Shown here: piece by piece, positions 1-12,800 of the stretch
Position numbering within the stretch: position 1 is the stretch's first letter
Layout of the letters: the number at the start of each line of letters is the position of its first letter
Source of the DNA: Dryomyza anilis
Lineage: Eukaryota; Arthropoda; Insecta; Diptera; Dryomyzidae
Reading direction: 5' to 3'
DNA: 64,000 nt
NCBI GenBank assembly: GCA_951804985.1
Contig: OX638133.1
Location: 1,198,501-1,262,500 of the forward strand
The notes under the pieces: model-generated
The model's database searches: none
What the model was told of the DNA's origin: nothing
The model's input: only the letters and a program-made list of their open reading frames with translations
Position numbers and translations under genes: made by a program

Positions 1-3000
1 TGCTGTTCGTGCACGCAGACAAATGCTTTTCGTTCACCTCAAAGAGCAGCGGCGTACTGGAGCCGGGCTTGCGGTTGCCGAACTTGAACTGCGACTGCAC
101 AGTCTTGGCCGTCACCCAGACAGCCTCGTACAGCGTCAGGTTGCTTCGTATGTGCAGCAGCGTGGAGTATGTGTCGGCCTGCGCAGCCGCAAAACGTATG
201 TCGATCGATTGACTGGTGGCTGCCGGCAGCAGCAGCGGCTGTTTCGGTGCACCCGATGGCAGCGAAAAAACTTGCTTATCTGTCAGGTAGCAGCTGGTGC
301 AAATGTCCACCACCTCCAGCGGCAGCGACAGTTGCGTGTCTTTGGAGAAGGCCGGGTCTGCCAGAAAATAGTCGACTAGTATCGGCTGATTGGCGGGGTT
401 CGAAACGATCACTTGCAGCTGCTGCTGCTGGCCTACCTCTATGGTGGGCAATGTCTGCTTGCCGCTTACCAGCTTCGGCCACTCGATGTCTATGATGAGG
501 TACAGCTGGAACTGGCGTATCTCGTTACTGTTCAGCGTAAACGCGACCGTCTGAAAGTACCATTTCAGATGGCGAAACAGTTCGGTGCGGCGACGCAACT
601 CGGTCTCGTCAAAGTGCAAATTATTGTTGGCGCCACCCTTAGTATCCGCGGGCACGGGAAACGCAATGGCGCTGGACTTTTCGTCTTGTGGGATGTAACA
701 TCGATTCTGGCAGAGACGCGAGGGTTCGAAAAAGATGCGGCCGACCTTGGTGGTGGCCTCGGGCGCAATCCAAGAGCCCGCCGCATCGAAATCCTTAAAT
801 GTGAGACCGGCGTCAGTGAAGTTGATTGAGTTAATGCGCATGGGCTTCAGGAAGGTAGATCGTATGCTCAGATCCGACGAGCATAATTTACCCTTTGAAG
901 ATATAAAAATAAAATGTACATTGATTAAATATTTATATGGACACATTTTCAAAAATGGTGAATATTAAAATGAATATTTCAAAGATTAAATTTTACTTGA
1001 GGTCTTCGATTGATCAAAATATTGACTAATCAGAATTAAATAATCGATTAAACAGAATTTTTATCAATTTAAATAATTTTTGATTAGTTTAATCTGTTTT
1101 ATTAATCGATTTATCACATATTTCAATTTACGACTCTATTCTAACGAGCAATGACAATTGTTATCAATAACAATTGTTACAAATGACAATTGATTCAGAC
1201 TTTTACGTCAATAAACATGGAAAATAAAAAAGACAGAAAACGAAATTGTGACAAAGCGCACTATTGTGACCGATTTGAATTTGTGACTCGTGCCAGAATA
1301 GAGGTATTAGTTTGCTCCAAATGTTCTAAATTGAATAGTAAACCATGCATTAACGACAAAATTTAGTTTAGTCAGCAATTTAGTAGAACATTCCGAGTTT
1401 GTCTACATTTTAAAATAAACTAAATAGTCTGTATTCAGTCGTTTGATAATCGATTTTCAATTCGATAATCAACTATTGTTGTTTAAATAGTAATCACTGC
1501 ATTATCGACAAATTTAGTCCACTTTTCAAATGTGGACTAACTCACACACAACCTTAGTGCATGCACATTTGAATAAACTAATAAATAAGTTTATGAATCC
1601 CATTAAATGCATTCGGAGATTCGAAAAGTAAATGTATAGCATTGCATATTACCGGAAAACAGTTCTTAAAATAGAGCTGCTCCTGGTCCACTTCAAGTTT
1701 GCCGATCCATGTCTTAAATTGCACCGTCGCCGTGATCAGCTCGTACGGCGTCCAGATCTTGAGGCTGCCCATGTGCTCATCCGTCGTGTACGACTTAATG
1801 GCCACCTGATAGACGGCTACATCGTCCTGCCCCAGCTGCGAACAAAACTTAAACTTTGAGCTCTCCAGCAGCACGCTGCCGTTTTGCTGCAAGGACTTGA
1901 GTGCCGCTGCGCGCAAACAGCCCATGAACGCCGTGTGAAAGTAAACGCTCTGCGGCGTCTGGAAATCCCACGAGGTCAACTTAACCGTGAGTGGATTGTG
2001 GTTGTGCAGCACGATGTAGCCATTGTGCGACGTCTCGGCGAACGGCACAATGCCTAAATTGAGATCTGTTGCGTAGGCAGCTGCGGCCAAGGCATGCGTG
2101 CCATCGACTGTCTGTACGTGAAGCAGCCCAGAACACGCCACCAACGGCACGTTGATGGTGCTGACATTGCTGTATATTTGGATGCTTCCCTTGTAGTTGG
2201 CGTGCTCGTCCAGCAGTTGCAGCTGCAGCAGTTCCAGCGAGTCACCCGGCTGCAGGATGACATTGTTCGCCAGCGCTGTGCTGTTTAGTTGCAGCTGAAA
2301 AACGCTGTCATTGTGTTGCGCCACAGACACATTGAGAATCGCCAACGGGAAGCGAAACAAATTATGCACAGTCAATGTGCGCCGCTCCCCAGACACATAC
2401 TGTGGCGCTTTGACCACGAAGACGGATGCCTGCTGATCGTAGGTCAGATTGCCGTCAAACACCTCGGCGCGTATAAGTATGGTGAAATCTTGGTAGTGGC
2501 TGGCGTTGCGTTTGGCGGCCGCCTTCACCACCAGCAAATGCTCTATGCGTGTATCCGCCGAGAACTGTTGCGGATCCAGCGACACGGTGGCATCCTTCGT
2601 GTTGAATGTAAGGCCGGGCATCGCGGGCAACACATAGTCAACGATGTCCTGCGGCTGCCGCTCAATGGAGCTTTGCAGTTGCAGCTTCAGCTGACGCGCC
2701 TTGTCGCGGCTCGTCAGTCGGCCAAAGTCCAGCAGAGGGTTCTGCGCATATAGGCCCTGCCGCGGTAATATTTCGAATTCAACCGGTATCACGAGCACGT
2801 TTTCATTAGAGTGCGTGGACTCGTTCACGTTGTCAGCTATCTTGATGCGTATATAGGCGGTATGGTTGCCCGCCTGCTGGCCATTAAAACGAATGCGTAT
2901 CACGGGCTTGGTCGCATATGCCGGAATCTCCCACAACGTCTGTGGGCCCTCCTGGCCGCCGCTTGGCAGCTCCAACTGGAATTGGCCGCCGCTGCTGTAG

Positions 3001-3698
3001 ACCTGGAAGAAAGGCGTGAGGAAAGTGAAAGTTTGCGATCCGTTGTGGAACACACTTACCTCGAGTATCTGCAGCGGATGTGCGTGAGGGTTGTACATGT
3101 GAATCTCTGGTGTCAGCGTAGAGTTAAGTGGCGCTCTAATGCCCACAATGGGCTTTAGACGGTAGGGACATTCGCGACCCTCGCCCTGTACCAGCAACTT
3201 TGCCTGGCCAAATGAGGTATGAATGAGCAAATTGGTTGCTACGGCGCCGTTTGAGCGCGGCAGGAAGACAACGCTAAATGTGGTATTGCCCTGGGGAGGC
3301 ACCACCTTCGCCTCGAAAAAGGAGCTGTAGAATGCCGGCGTCTTGCCGGACACCGAGCTTAAGTACACGCTGCGATTGGTATTCTGATTGACAAGCGTCA
3401 CTGTGTGCGATCGCGCCATACCAATTGACCAGGAGCCAAAGTCGAGCTTCGGCGGCTCGAAACGCAGACTGCGATGCAGCTCGGTCACAATGTCTGTCGC
3501 ATCGCTACTGTGCTCCGCGAAATCCATTTGCATGGGCAGTGAATCCATTTGAGGTGGCGGCAACTGTGCGGATGCTTGCTGCACACTCGCTATGATATGA
3601 TCCGTGATCAGCAGCTGGTCAGCGCCGACCAGGTGTCCGCTGCTTCCTACCAGACACAGTAGGCCCAGCAGCATCACTGGCACCGACTCCCAACTCAT
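1..3698 (-). CDS. TMEM131-family protein (CG8370-like), N-terminal part, runs off the left edge
   Basis: Type I membrane protein of the secretory pathway. The TMEM131 family helps load collagen and other cargo in the ER. Two exons are visible: 3698-1653 (682 codons) and 892 down to 1. The donor GTAATATG and acceptor TTCAAAG join in phase 0 and give the junction CFP/GKLC, where human TMEM131 has a matching FPGK. The start at 3698 is chosen over an in-frame Met at 3842 because it opens directly into a hydrophobic signal peptide (MLLGLLCLVG). Residues about 90-200 are the PapD-like segment: LRFEPPKLDFGSWSIG, a VVPPQGNTTFSVVFLPR block, and then PYRLKPIVGIRAPLNS, which is close to vertebrate TMEM131. 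Further beta-sandwich repeats and many N-glycosylation sequons follow. The transmembrane helix and cytoplasmic tail lie outside the window. I am sure of the family; the exact start is inferred. Confidence 0.93.
893..1652 (-). repeat. TMEM131 intron carrying a dispersed repeat
   Basis: This AT-rich intron contains no gene. Positions about 1300-1520 share several blocks with 55440-55870, for example the TTTAGTTTAGTCAGCAATTT block (1362 onward) and the CTGCATTATCGACAAATTTA block (near 1497). It is therefore a second, decayed copy of the element family annotated at 55440-55671. A short inverted stretch built on TGACAATTGTTA lies near 1150-1195. Confidence 0.6.
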
Positions 3699-4321
3699 TT
3701 TGTGTGCGATTCCAGCTAAACGAAGGTGTCGCCTTGACAAGAGGACGATAGCGAACGACGTCGTAGGTTGTATTTCAGACAGTCTCCTTGACAATGAGGC
3801 TGATTCTTGAACTCGTGATATTGATTTGATGTTTCTTTGCACGCGTTTGTAATTTCAATGTTTTCTTGTAATATGTAATATCTGTATATGATCCAGCCGA
3901 ATAATTCTGCTGATTTTGCCAATTGTTATCACTAAAAAGTGGTTAAAATGTAAATTATCGCTTTTCAAGTCTGTTTAAAAATACACTTTTTATTTCTCTT
4001 TTTTCTTGATTTTCGTAATATTGCAATTCACCCTGTTGTCTTCGTTGAATAACCACACACACAGAAAAAAACTGTTAAAAACCGACAGTTTACAAATGTT
4101 ATTTCTATAAACGACAGTACAACCTTTAATTTTTAGATAAAAACTGTTATAAAAGTTTTAAATTCTAAATTTTAACGAAATAATAATTTTGAAATTCTAA
4201 GGCAGCTATGCTTTCTAATTCATACAATATTTAAAACACAATACATTTTGAAAGTAATTTTGAAACTTTACAAATTAAAAACAAAAAACAAAATGAAAAA
4301 CGAAATATAAATATTTGTGTC
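3699..4321. other. Divergent intergenic region upstream of the TMEM131 gene
   Basis: This is the 5' flank of the minus-strand TMEM131 gene and, if real, of the small plus-strand gene at 4322. No TATA or Inr of good quality was recognised. One arm of a direct repeat pair begins at 4029. Confidence 0.5.
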
Positions 4322-4518
4322 ATGGCTGGTTGTTGGTCCATCATATACCGTTGCTATTATCGGAAGTTCTTCGAGAACAATAAGGCGTAAGTGATAATTT
4401 TAATTCGTATATCAGCCTTAAATCAGAAACTTTTTATTCTATCTCCAATCACAGATGGATCTCTGCTGCATATAAAGCAAATATGGTAACACCAATTCCG
4501 CTAATTCAATACATATAG
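4322..4518 (+). CDS. Possible small two-exon gene, 42-aa product, function unknown
   Basis: ATG at 4322 opens 21 full codons plus two bases to a strong donor (GC/GTAAGTG at 4387). A 68-bp intron ends in CAATCACAG at 4454. Exon 2 (4455-4518) continues in phase for 21 codons to TAG. Without splicing the frame stops immediately after the donor (GCG TAA), so the intron rescues the frame. The product starts MAGCWSIIYRCYYRKFF and ends TPIPLIQYI. It is basic and aromatic near the N terminus, with no clear signal peptide. I do not recognise the family. The locus sits between direct repeats and next to an inverted-repeat element, so it may be chance within repeat DNA. The support is intron size, consensus splice sites and phase only. 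Confidence 0.3.
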
Positions 4519-4952
4519 CTCATCTGGCTGTAGTCGATGATAGATAATACGGTACGTTTTTCCTTTTTGTCTTTGGCTATTAATAATGTATGCCAATTCC
4601 ATATACACATAACCCAAGTACTGTCAGTGTTCCAGTTTTTTTTATGATTACTGGCTGAAGTTGAGGCGGATTTATGAATTTGATGCAACATAATAAGCTT
4701 ATATATATATGTGTTTAAAATGTGAATTATATGTACCATTATACTAAGTGTGAAAAGTATACATTTAATTGTATGCTCATTTTTTTTTTAAATTTTAAAA
4801 TTAATATATCCTTTAAAAAGTTAAAAATCCTACTTTAAAAAAAAACCATTTTTTACATATATTAAAAGACATTTTAATCGAAACGACAGTAGTTATCTGA
4901 CATTTTGGATTGGATAATAACCACTGTCTTATCGAAAGTAATAATTGTTACC

Positions 4953-5315
4953 CATGATACAAATATATACAGGTACGATCACTCTCTCATTTTTTTCCAA
5001 TGTTTACTTTAGGTGACACTAGGCAAGTTTTTTGAAGTTTAGTTTTAAAATCAAAACAAAATCGACAATTAAAAAAATCTCATCTTCATATAGAAATGAA
5101 AAATAATTATCAAGGTATGCTTTGATATAACTTAAAAATGTTCACAAAAATTTTTATAATCAAAACAAAATCTGAAAAATATTTTTCTTATTTTCTTTGA
5201 ACATAAATTTCAATTTTTGAAAATTTAAATTTGAATCAAAACAAAATATTTCAAAATTTGTCAAAAAAACTTGCCTAATGTCAGAGTGATCGTACCTGTA
5301 AATATTTGTATCATG
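4953..5315. repeat. MITE-like inverted-repeat element, about 363 bp
   Basis: The left end (4953 onward: CATGATACAAATAT, then ACAGGTACGATCACTCT) reappears reverse-complemented at the right end (ending 5315). A second matching block, AGGCAAGTTTTTT, lies further inside. The interior is AT-rich and noncoding. No clear target-site duplication was identified. Confidence 0.65.
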
Positions 5316-5499
5316 TTGTTACCTGCTTTTTGACAATTAAGCTAAACGACATTTTCTACTATCGTTCCAACCCTTTTTCAGCAATAACTTACTGCGGTTT
5401 CTATTTCATCACTGAAAACTGTCGAAAATCAATTCAAAACGACAGTTTATTTTTGTGTGTGCACAGAGTCACCCTGTTGGATTCGTTGAATAACCACAG

Positions 5500-6900
5500 A
5501 AAAAGATTCTTCGTTAAATAAGAATTTATCGATTATTATATTAAGTGAATTTTGTTTATCGTCACCTGAAATTCGTTTAGAATTTAGGAATTGGATTTAT
5601 TGGACTAATATATTCTCTTTCTCAGTTAGTTAGACATTTTTTGATATCTTCTATCAAATGTGAGATATAATTCATCGACTTCGCTACATATCAGGTATTC
5701 TCCATCACCAGTTATATCATTTTTAGAGGTTATTATTGGATATGGAGCACAACACAAAATATTTTCTAAAATTCCTAATTATTCAGATCTATTATAATTT
5801 TATATCAATTATATTATATTATTAAATTGCGAATAAACAATAGTTATTCTGTAGATATACAGAAAAATGAATGTAAATCTCTTTTGATCGTGTTTCACGA
5901 AATTGATATATGTAACGGTCTATTATTGGTAACTCTAATGATTTGGAACCTACAAACAAGATGTTTGAATTGTTTTTCGACAATGTACTTTTTTTATCGT
6001 TGTTTATTTTTCCATTTGTCCTTTATTATTTTTTTGTTGTCAGTTTGTACTCGCGGGAAGATGTGTACCTTTTAAAAATATTCAGTCTGTCCTTTATAAT
6101 TTATTACGCGTTTGTTTCAAACCCACGAGAAAATGTTATACTATTGTTCCTTTATTTATTTTTTTTATGTCAGAAAATGTTGTTCCTTTTCAAAAATGTT
6201 TTCTTGTATTTTTGATTTCATATACTCTCAGAAATTTATTGTCATTTCCGACAATATTCTAACAATGTCGATTTTGAAAATAGATATTATAAATGTGTTT
6301 TTCAAATTAATGTCGGTTTGACCATTATATTGTTATTCAGTGGTCAACTGTAGTCTTGAGCATTGGTGATACCTTCATGATAACGATAAATTTCAATACC
6401 CATGTCCATTTCAAGAAAACAATGTCCTTGACGAGTGTTGTAGTTCGTCACGAACTGAATAAAGTTTCAATAATTATTAAACATTAAAATTTTTAATATA
6501 TAACTCCCATTTTGTTTAATTTTTAAAAATGTTAAAATAAATAACAAACATATTTTGACATCAATTTGGATGCTAGAACATAGTAAAATGAAATGAAAAT
6601 CATATGTTGTTAACAAGCAGCAATGTATTTTTGAGAGTATACGTTTCTAAAATATTGGTGAGCGTTTATAAATTTTAAAACCATTTTTTTACAAAATTCG
6701 TTTTTATTTTAATTTGCACGTTTTTTTTTTTTGTTGATGCATTTTTATTATCTTAAATTGTCACAGAATTCGAAATTGCTACAAATAAAATTATATTTCA
6801 AATTCACCCCTTATCCAATTTATTTAAAAATTTCGCACATGGGAAATATACCAAAGAAATGGCAACTATGGCACAATTGAAATCTTGAAATCTGGCAACC
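5500..6900. other. AT-rich intergenic DNA
   Basis: No gene is supported. Several open frames here are low-complexity Phe/Leu/Ile runs from T-rich DNA. Around 5990-6210 words such as TTTGTCCTTTATTA and the GTCAGAAAATG type recur loosely, suggesting degenerate internal repetition. Confidence 0.5.
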
Positions 6901-7145
6901 AACTGGCAACATTCGCCGAAGAAAAAGAAATTATTATTTGCACTTTTCGAGTGGCCGTGAATCGAAGTTGGTATTTTGGAAATAATTGCGGATCAAATCT
7001 AAATTAGACTCGCGAATTAAGTTGTGAATTTATTGGTCCTGAAACTAATTGTAACCAAATAAATTAAAAAGACTAAGAGACCAGTACCAAGGACTTATCT
7101 ATCCTCATCCTCTTAAAAGTAGTGCAAACGAGAGCACAGTTTTGA
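6900..7145 (+). other. ATPCL: Probable ATP-citrate lyase 5' untranslated exon (start approximate)
   Basis: A stretch less AT-rich than its surroundings ends in a consensus donor (TTTTGA/GTAAGT, intron from 7146). It lies on the correct strand upstream of the first coding exon, whose acceptor is at 9787. No canonical Inr was found, so the 5' end is uncertain. An alternative untranslated first exon near 9540-9640, just upstream of the coding exon, is also possible. Its TCATTC initiator-like word has only a 4-of-6 DPE match. Confidence 0.45.
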
Positions 7146-9787
7146 GTAAGTGCGCGCGGCTAATAGAAAATAGAAACCTTTAATTAATTAATTCGCCAAT
7201 GTTAATTATTGATGAGAAGCGTTAAATAGTTGTCAGGGAGAATTTGTGAAAGAAAGAATTGTTGGAAGGTGGTGTGCGGCACGGCGGTACACAGTGAGGC
7301 ATTAGAATGCGAATAATAAAACATTCGGATCGCCTGACCTCTTTCGGTGCGCAAATAAATGGATTTAATGAATTGAATTTTTTTATTGAATCGATGCAGA
7401 GTAGATTAATGTGTAATTATTCAGGTAAAAATTTAGCAGGAAGCTTTAGGTATATGGAAAATAAAATTCCGTTGATTTCGTGGTAGATCTTTGATTACGT
7501 ACGGCTGAATATTATGTGTATTCCATGCGTTTATTGATTTTGCCCACTTTCTCTTTTCTGTGATGCATTCATTCACTCATTCACAGCTGCTGTGGCAGTC
7601 TTGTGTTAAATAATATCGGCACCTGTCAACGAATGCGTCCGTCTTGCGTCCGTCTTACGCTATATGTATTATAAACAATGGAACATGTTTTCATCGCCTT
7701 CATCTATTTCTTTCTATCCGCTCATTTAATGCCTACGATATAAGTAAGTAATATGCATATTGATCTCTAGAGTCCGTACTATGTCGTTTATTTAACTTTC
7801 TAACCAACTAAATCTTGTTTTATGCAACTCTTAAACGTTGACTTTCACTTTAGCCCAAAACTGAATCGGCCAAGTATTTTTAAAAACAAATTGTCTACGA
7901 CGAGTCGTAAGTAACCATTGAATTTCTTTAAAATTAGAAAATATGTATTGAATTTGCCACTATTATTGTGTTTTGTGTGTTGACTAACAAAAATTGTACT
8001 TCCAAGGGGAAGCTTTCTTGTACCCTCCCCCCTCTCCAGTGACGACACTCAACGACTCTCTTGATTTGCACACGTTGGTTGGCCGCGCCAAAATGAAACA
8101 CATCATGCGATAATAAAAGCTCAGGTCCGCTACCACACACGAACATATGTTAGTTTATGTTTCCCTGCTGCAGCAAGTCAAGTCGACCGGCTTAAGCCCC
8201 AGTAGAAAAGTAGTGCAGCATGTTGCTTACTTGTGGTGCTGTTGACAACTTCAAAATGCAACTGGCACATAATATTTAAAGTTGATTAAAGAAATAAGGA
8301 TGGAATATGCATCATTTAGAATTAACCTTTTGATATTTAATTGTATAGCACAATATTAATTCTAAAAATAAAAATATTTATAAAAATAATCAAAAAATAT
8401 AGAAAAATAAAAGTGGGCGGATCACGCATATGTTTAAAACATATTTCCAGATTTTAATATTACATAGATTTGGTTTCAATAATTTACGACATAAATTTCC
8501 ACTATAAAAAGACGGTAAATAATGAAAAAAAAAAAGAAATCGAACAATGCGTTTTAAATTTTATAAGTATATCTTGAATACTTTTGGAGTTATTGGTTTC
8601 TAATGAGATATATAAAAGAGACTTGTATGGAGGTGGGCGTGTCCGTTGACCGATTTGGCTCATTTGCAAACACAGAACACATTTTTCTCAAGTCAACCTA
8701 AACTAAAATGGTTCAGTTTATATTCCAGATTTAAAACAAAAGAATTAAAAAACACAAAATACTAAAGCGTTTTTTGTAAAATTAATAAATAAAATTAATC
8801 TTTTTTGTTTAAGATAAAAACAATTCGGTAAAAATTTACATTTTCACAAAAACCGAAATCAAATCCGTATCTTGGAGTCGGTATACCGAAATTGTTTCGT
8901 TGTAAAACTGAATATTAAAATCGTAACGAAAAAAGAAATTCTAGATCAAATTCATATTCGTTTGGAATTCAATTCGTGAATATTAAAATCATAACCAAAA
9001 CAGAAACGTGGAAGAAACTCTAATTCGAAATTTCTATTCGTTTCAATTCTTGATCTGCAGATTCGAACATAATTGTTTAGCGCATATTATTTTAAAAATA
9101 CCCACTAAATGATAAACAAACAAATAATAGCCAAACACACCATATCGGTATTATTTACAAACAAAATAAATCCTCAAATAGTTTTGCATTAAACGTTTTC
9201 AAGTAAAATTCTAAAATTCTCACTCGTGCATCAATTGTAAAAAAAGTACACACATTTTTGTTTTAAATATGAATTGAATTAAGAATGCAAATATTTAATT
9301 ATATTTGTGAAATGCTAAGTAATGCGAATGTGTTTTCATTACGTTCAACACAAAATAATTTTTCCGTGTTCTTACAATATTCGCACCGTCGCACCGCTCC
9401 GACACACGTCCAATCGTATGACGCACGACAACAGCCGAGCTGAGTTCGTCTGTTTGGCGTAAACTCCAACTCGATTCGTCTGGGGTCTGTCGTGCTTTTG
9501 TTCTGCTGATCATTGATCTCCGCTCAAAGAGATTTCAGCGCACAAGTTGCGTCCACATTTTAGTTTTCATTCGACACGACAGTGAGCTGCATGTTGAAAG
9601 TGCTGCGCTGCGTTTAAAAACAGACGAAAAAAAAACAAAAACAAACAAAAAATTCCAGCCAGTTTTTGCATAGCATTTACCGTACTTTACCGCAGGTTAT
9701 TATTGCCATTAATCTTTGAGCTAACTTAATTTACCTGATGTCGTTCTATTAAAAGCAGCATTCTAATTAATATTTTTGTTTTTGCAG
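7146..9787 (+). other. Presumed first intron of ATPCL, with transposon debris
   Basis: No coding sequence is supported here. Around 8395-8690 phrases such as AGTGGGCGGATCACGC and GGAGGTGGGCGTGTCCG, with a CCGATTTGGCTC word, resemble the G+C-richer blocks of dispersed Drosophila repeats. I cannot assign a family. 9300-9640 is less AT-rich and may hold regulatory or alternative first-exon sequence. Confidence 0.4.
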
Positions 9788-9822
9788 TATAACATTTACT
9801 TTGTTTACCACTGAGCGCAACA

Positions 9823-12800
9823 ATGTCGGCCAAAGCGATCTGCGAAGCCACCGGCAAGGACATACTGAACCGACATCTGAATGAAAATGGTGCCGGCGTG
9901 GCCACCTGCCGCTTTGCCAGCGTCAACATGCAAACCGACTGGTCCAAGCTGACAATGAACAACCCCTGGTTGCTGACAGACGTAAGTGAAGGACATTGCC
10001 AAAATATTAAAAACAAACAAAAAAATAAACAACACTTGGGACAACGCTATAAAGTATCAAACAAACACAAAATAACACAGCGATCTATTCGTGCTTTTAA
10101 GTAATCTCAAAGTTGAACCATAAAAAAAAAAAAAACAACTGCAAAGCAAGTCAAGGTGGTTGGCATCGTGCTGCCCTCTATGCGCTCGAATGCAACACAC
10201 CCTTGACAACTCAGATTGCCTGCATTGTGGCCCAACAACATTCGTTTTTTAATGACTTATAAAACAACGATTTACCAGCAGTGGCCACTTTTTGATTGCC
10301 CACTTAGGCCTGGTGCTTATCGTGCTTGGATTTATTTATAACACCTTTCAACAGATAACCGCGCAGCTCCTCCACTCGCACGATAAGACAAACAAACACA
10401 CAAACACACGTCATTAATCATGCAACCCATAGCTCAATCGTCGTGTCAGCATGGTGTGTTTACTCGCATCATTTGATTTCAAAGTAACGCTTCTATTTTA
10501 ATGATATTTGTTAGTTTTTACGACAATATTTTGCGAGCAGATGAGGTGATGTTGTGCCGTCGTCGTCGTCACGTTTCAACAGGCGATGGCACACTTTCTG
10601 CTGGAAGTGACTCTTAAAGTCAACAACTTCAATTAATTAAAAGTATTAATATCAACAAATTGAGAAGATCACCAGGTTGTTTTTATTTTAAAGATAAGAT
10701 GTATTTTTAGCAAAGTTGCTATGTTCTATAAAAAAAAAATAACGCGAATTTATGGTGTTTCAAAATATGATGAATTATTTCTACGGCTCTATCATATTCT
10801 AATTTTATAGCATGATTTTTATGCGAATTTTATAGTATTTTTAAACAAATGTTTGCAAACTATAAAAAGTCAAAATCATTTTACAGAATAGTCTACTTTT
10901 AGTAGGCTAGACACGTGACTAGACCTTCTTTGATAGTTTATATATTAGGACCGTGCAGTTCGATTGTTTACTTCTCTCATAGAGCTACTTACGCTCTATA
11001 GTAGTTAAATTCTAATTATATTTATCTAGATGTCAACAGATATTCCTGCCTTTCTCGTTCAAGATCTTTGCAATATGAAATAAGTCAAAGCATATCTCGA
11101 TAATCCTTAATAATTACCCAAATTGAAATAAAAGAGGCTAAGTTCCATGCCCTGGTTGAACTGATGTGGAATGTCTCAAATACTCAATATATCAAAAATA
11201 AAAACTAATGAAATCACTATACTAATTACAAAATATACTTTCAATGTTGCATTTCACAAAACTACTATTTCCAATCAAGTAAAAGAAAGTCGAAAATATG
11301 TTATCGTTCAAAACAAAATATATATGTGCCTACTAGCTGGACCCGTGCACGACTCGTGCCAATTATTATTATTAATAATTATTATTTATATCTTCCCCGT
11401 AAAATTCTTCCCCGTAGAAGGCTTTCCTATAGAATTCTACCCGACAGAATTCTTACCCGTAGAGTTTTTCCCAGTAGAAGTTTTAGTGTGGTGAATTTTG
11501 GTGTGGTGAGTTTTAGTGTGGTGGTCCACCAAACTCACCGAGATATAGCCTATACTCTGCCCGGGCCCAACATACATATTTTGTCAAAATTTGGTTCAAT
11601 TCGCTTCAGCCGTTTAGACGTCTATAAGGAACATACAGAACATGGAGTTTTAATGTTCAGGAACCATATAGTAAAGTCTTTTTGAATATTTTGCGACGCA
11701 AATCAAAAATCAAAAATTCTGATTTATAAAAATGCTGATTAATCAGTTAATCATAATTTTGCTTAATAGCTTCGAAAATCTTAATCAATCAATTAATCAG
11801 AAATTAATTAATCAAACATTTTGATTATCGAGTAATCACATAGCCCTACTAAAAAACATATATTTGCATCGATAGGTTGAATTCTTCTAACTAAATAATG
11901 GAATTCAAGCTCATTAACACAAGATTCTGGACTTCGCGTATTTTGACATTCAAACATTTGCCAGTTTTGTAAATTTTGATTTGCGACGTAGCTCGTACAT
12001 GCCTTTTAGTAGTTAAAAATATAAAAAATAAAATGTTGAAATTACAAAATATGTAACCATCGGCTCTAGGATACGAATCCGGATTTAACTCATTTTTTTC
12101 AATGAACTCAATATTTTTTTTTACTTTGGTACGTTTCACAGAAAATGTAAGTTAAATCATATATAAAATTCAAAGAACTGATTTTTTTGATATTTTTTAT
12201 GTTTTTAGACACGTGTTTAGTATTTGTTTGTCAAATTCTTTATTTCAGTAATCATTTTAGCTGAGAAATCAACAATATCCTGTATAATTGTAGGTTTCAT
12301 CAATCAAAGAAACACAAAATATTTCAAATATTCAAGAATTTTGTTCAAATTAGCCTGACTAAGTTTTATATATAAAAGATTTGAAGAAAATATATGGATT
12401 TTGTTACAAAATTAGTATCACTGCTATTATTTCTACACCTAAATTCAAGACTCATTTACAAAAGATACAAATATTGAAATAGGTTAAAAATATGGAAAAA
12501 TAAGAAGACATTGTAATGAAATAATTTCAATACATGTAAATAATATGAATAATTGATGGTTCTAATTCCGGAACACTTCTAAAAAGGAGAGCTTTGCTTT
12601 TATTTTTCACAGAGCTGTAATAAAAATCGAAATTTCTACAAAACAAAAAAAATAAAAACAAAAATTTCCTAATTATTCTAATATAGTATGTATATTGTTG
12701 TTGTAAAAGAAAAACTAACCATTAATGAATCGATTTTCGTGTTTATTGATGAATATTGTGGAGAACCTCTATCAATTACTTGTTTGGGGAAATGACTTAA

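Larger units (their letters stand above)
4029..5499. repeat. Pair of direct repeats about 1.44 kb apart (4029-4058 and 5470-5499)
   Basis: Both copies read CACCCTGTTG, then a short variable stretch, then TTCGTTGAATAACCACA, followed by an A-rich CAGAAAAA tract. Both are bordered by ACGACAGT-type words. They enclose the small ORF at 4322 and the inverted-repeat element at 4953. They could be the ends of one larger decayed element or of a local duplication. Confidence 0.55.

Noticed and set aside
3699..3842. Upstream in-frame Met (3842) as the TMEM131 start
   Set aside because: It would place 48 Arg/Ser-rich residues before an otherwise typical signal peptide. The Met at 3698 fits secretion.
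5827..6321. Overlapping hydrophobic ORFs resembling membrane proteins
   Set aside because: Phe/Leu/Ile runs come from T-rich DNA. There are no conserved residues and the overlapping frames look equally open.
11171..11494. 107-aa ORF with FFPVE pentapeptides
   Set aside because: It is explained by the 15-bp minisatellite inside an intron. The upstream part is AT-rich chance sequence with no splice or start support.
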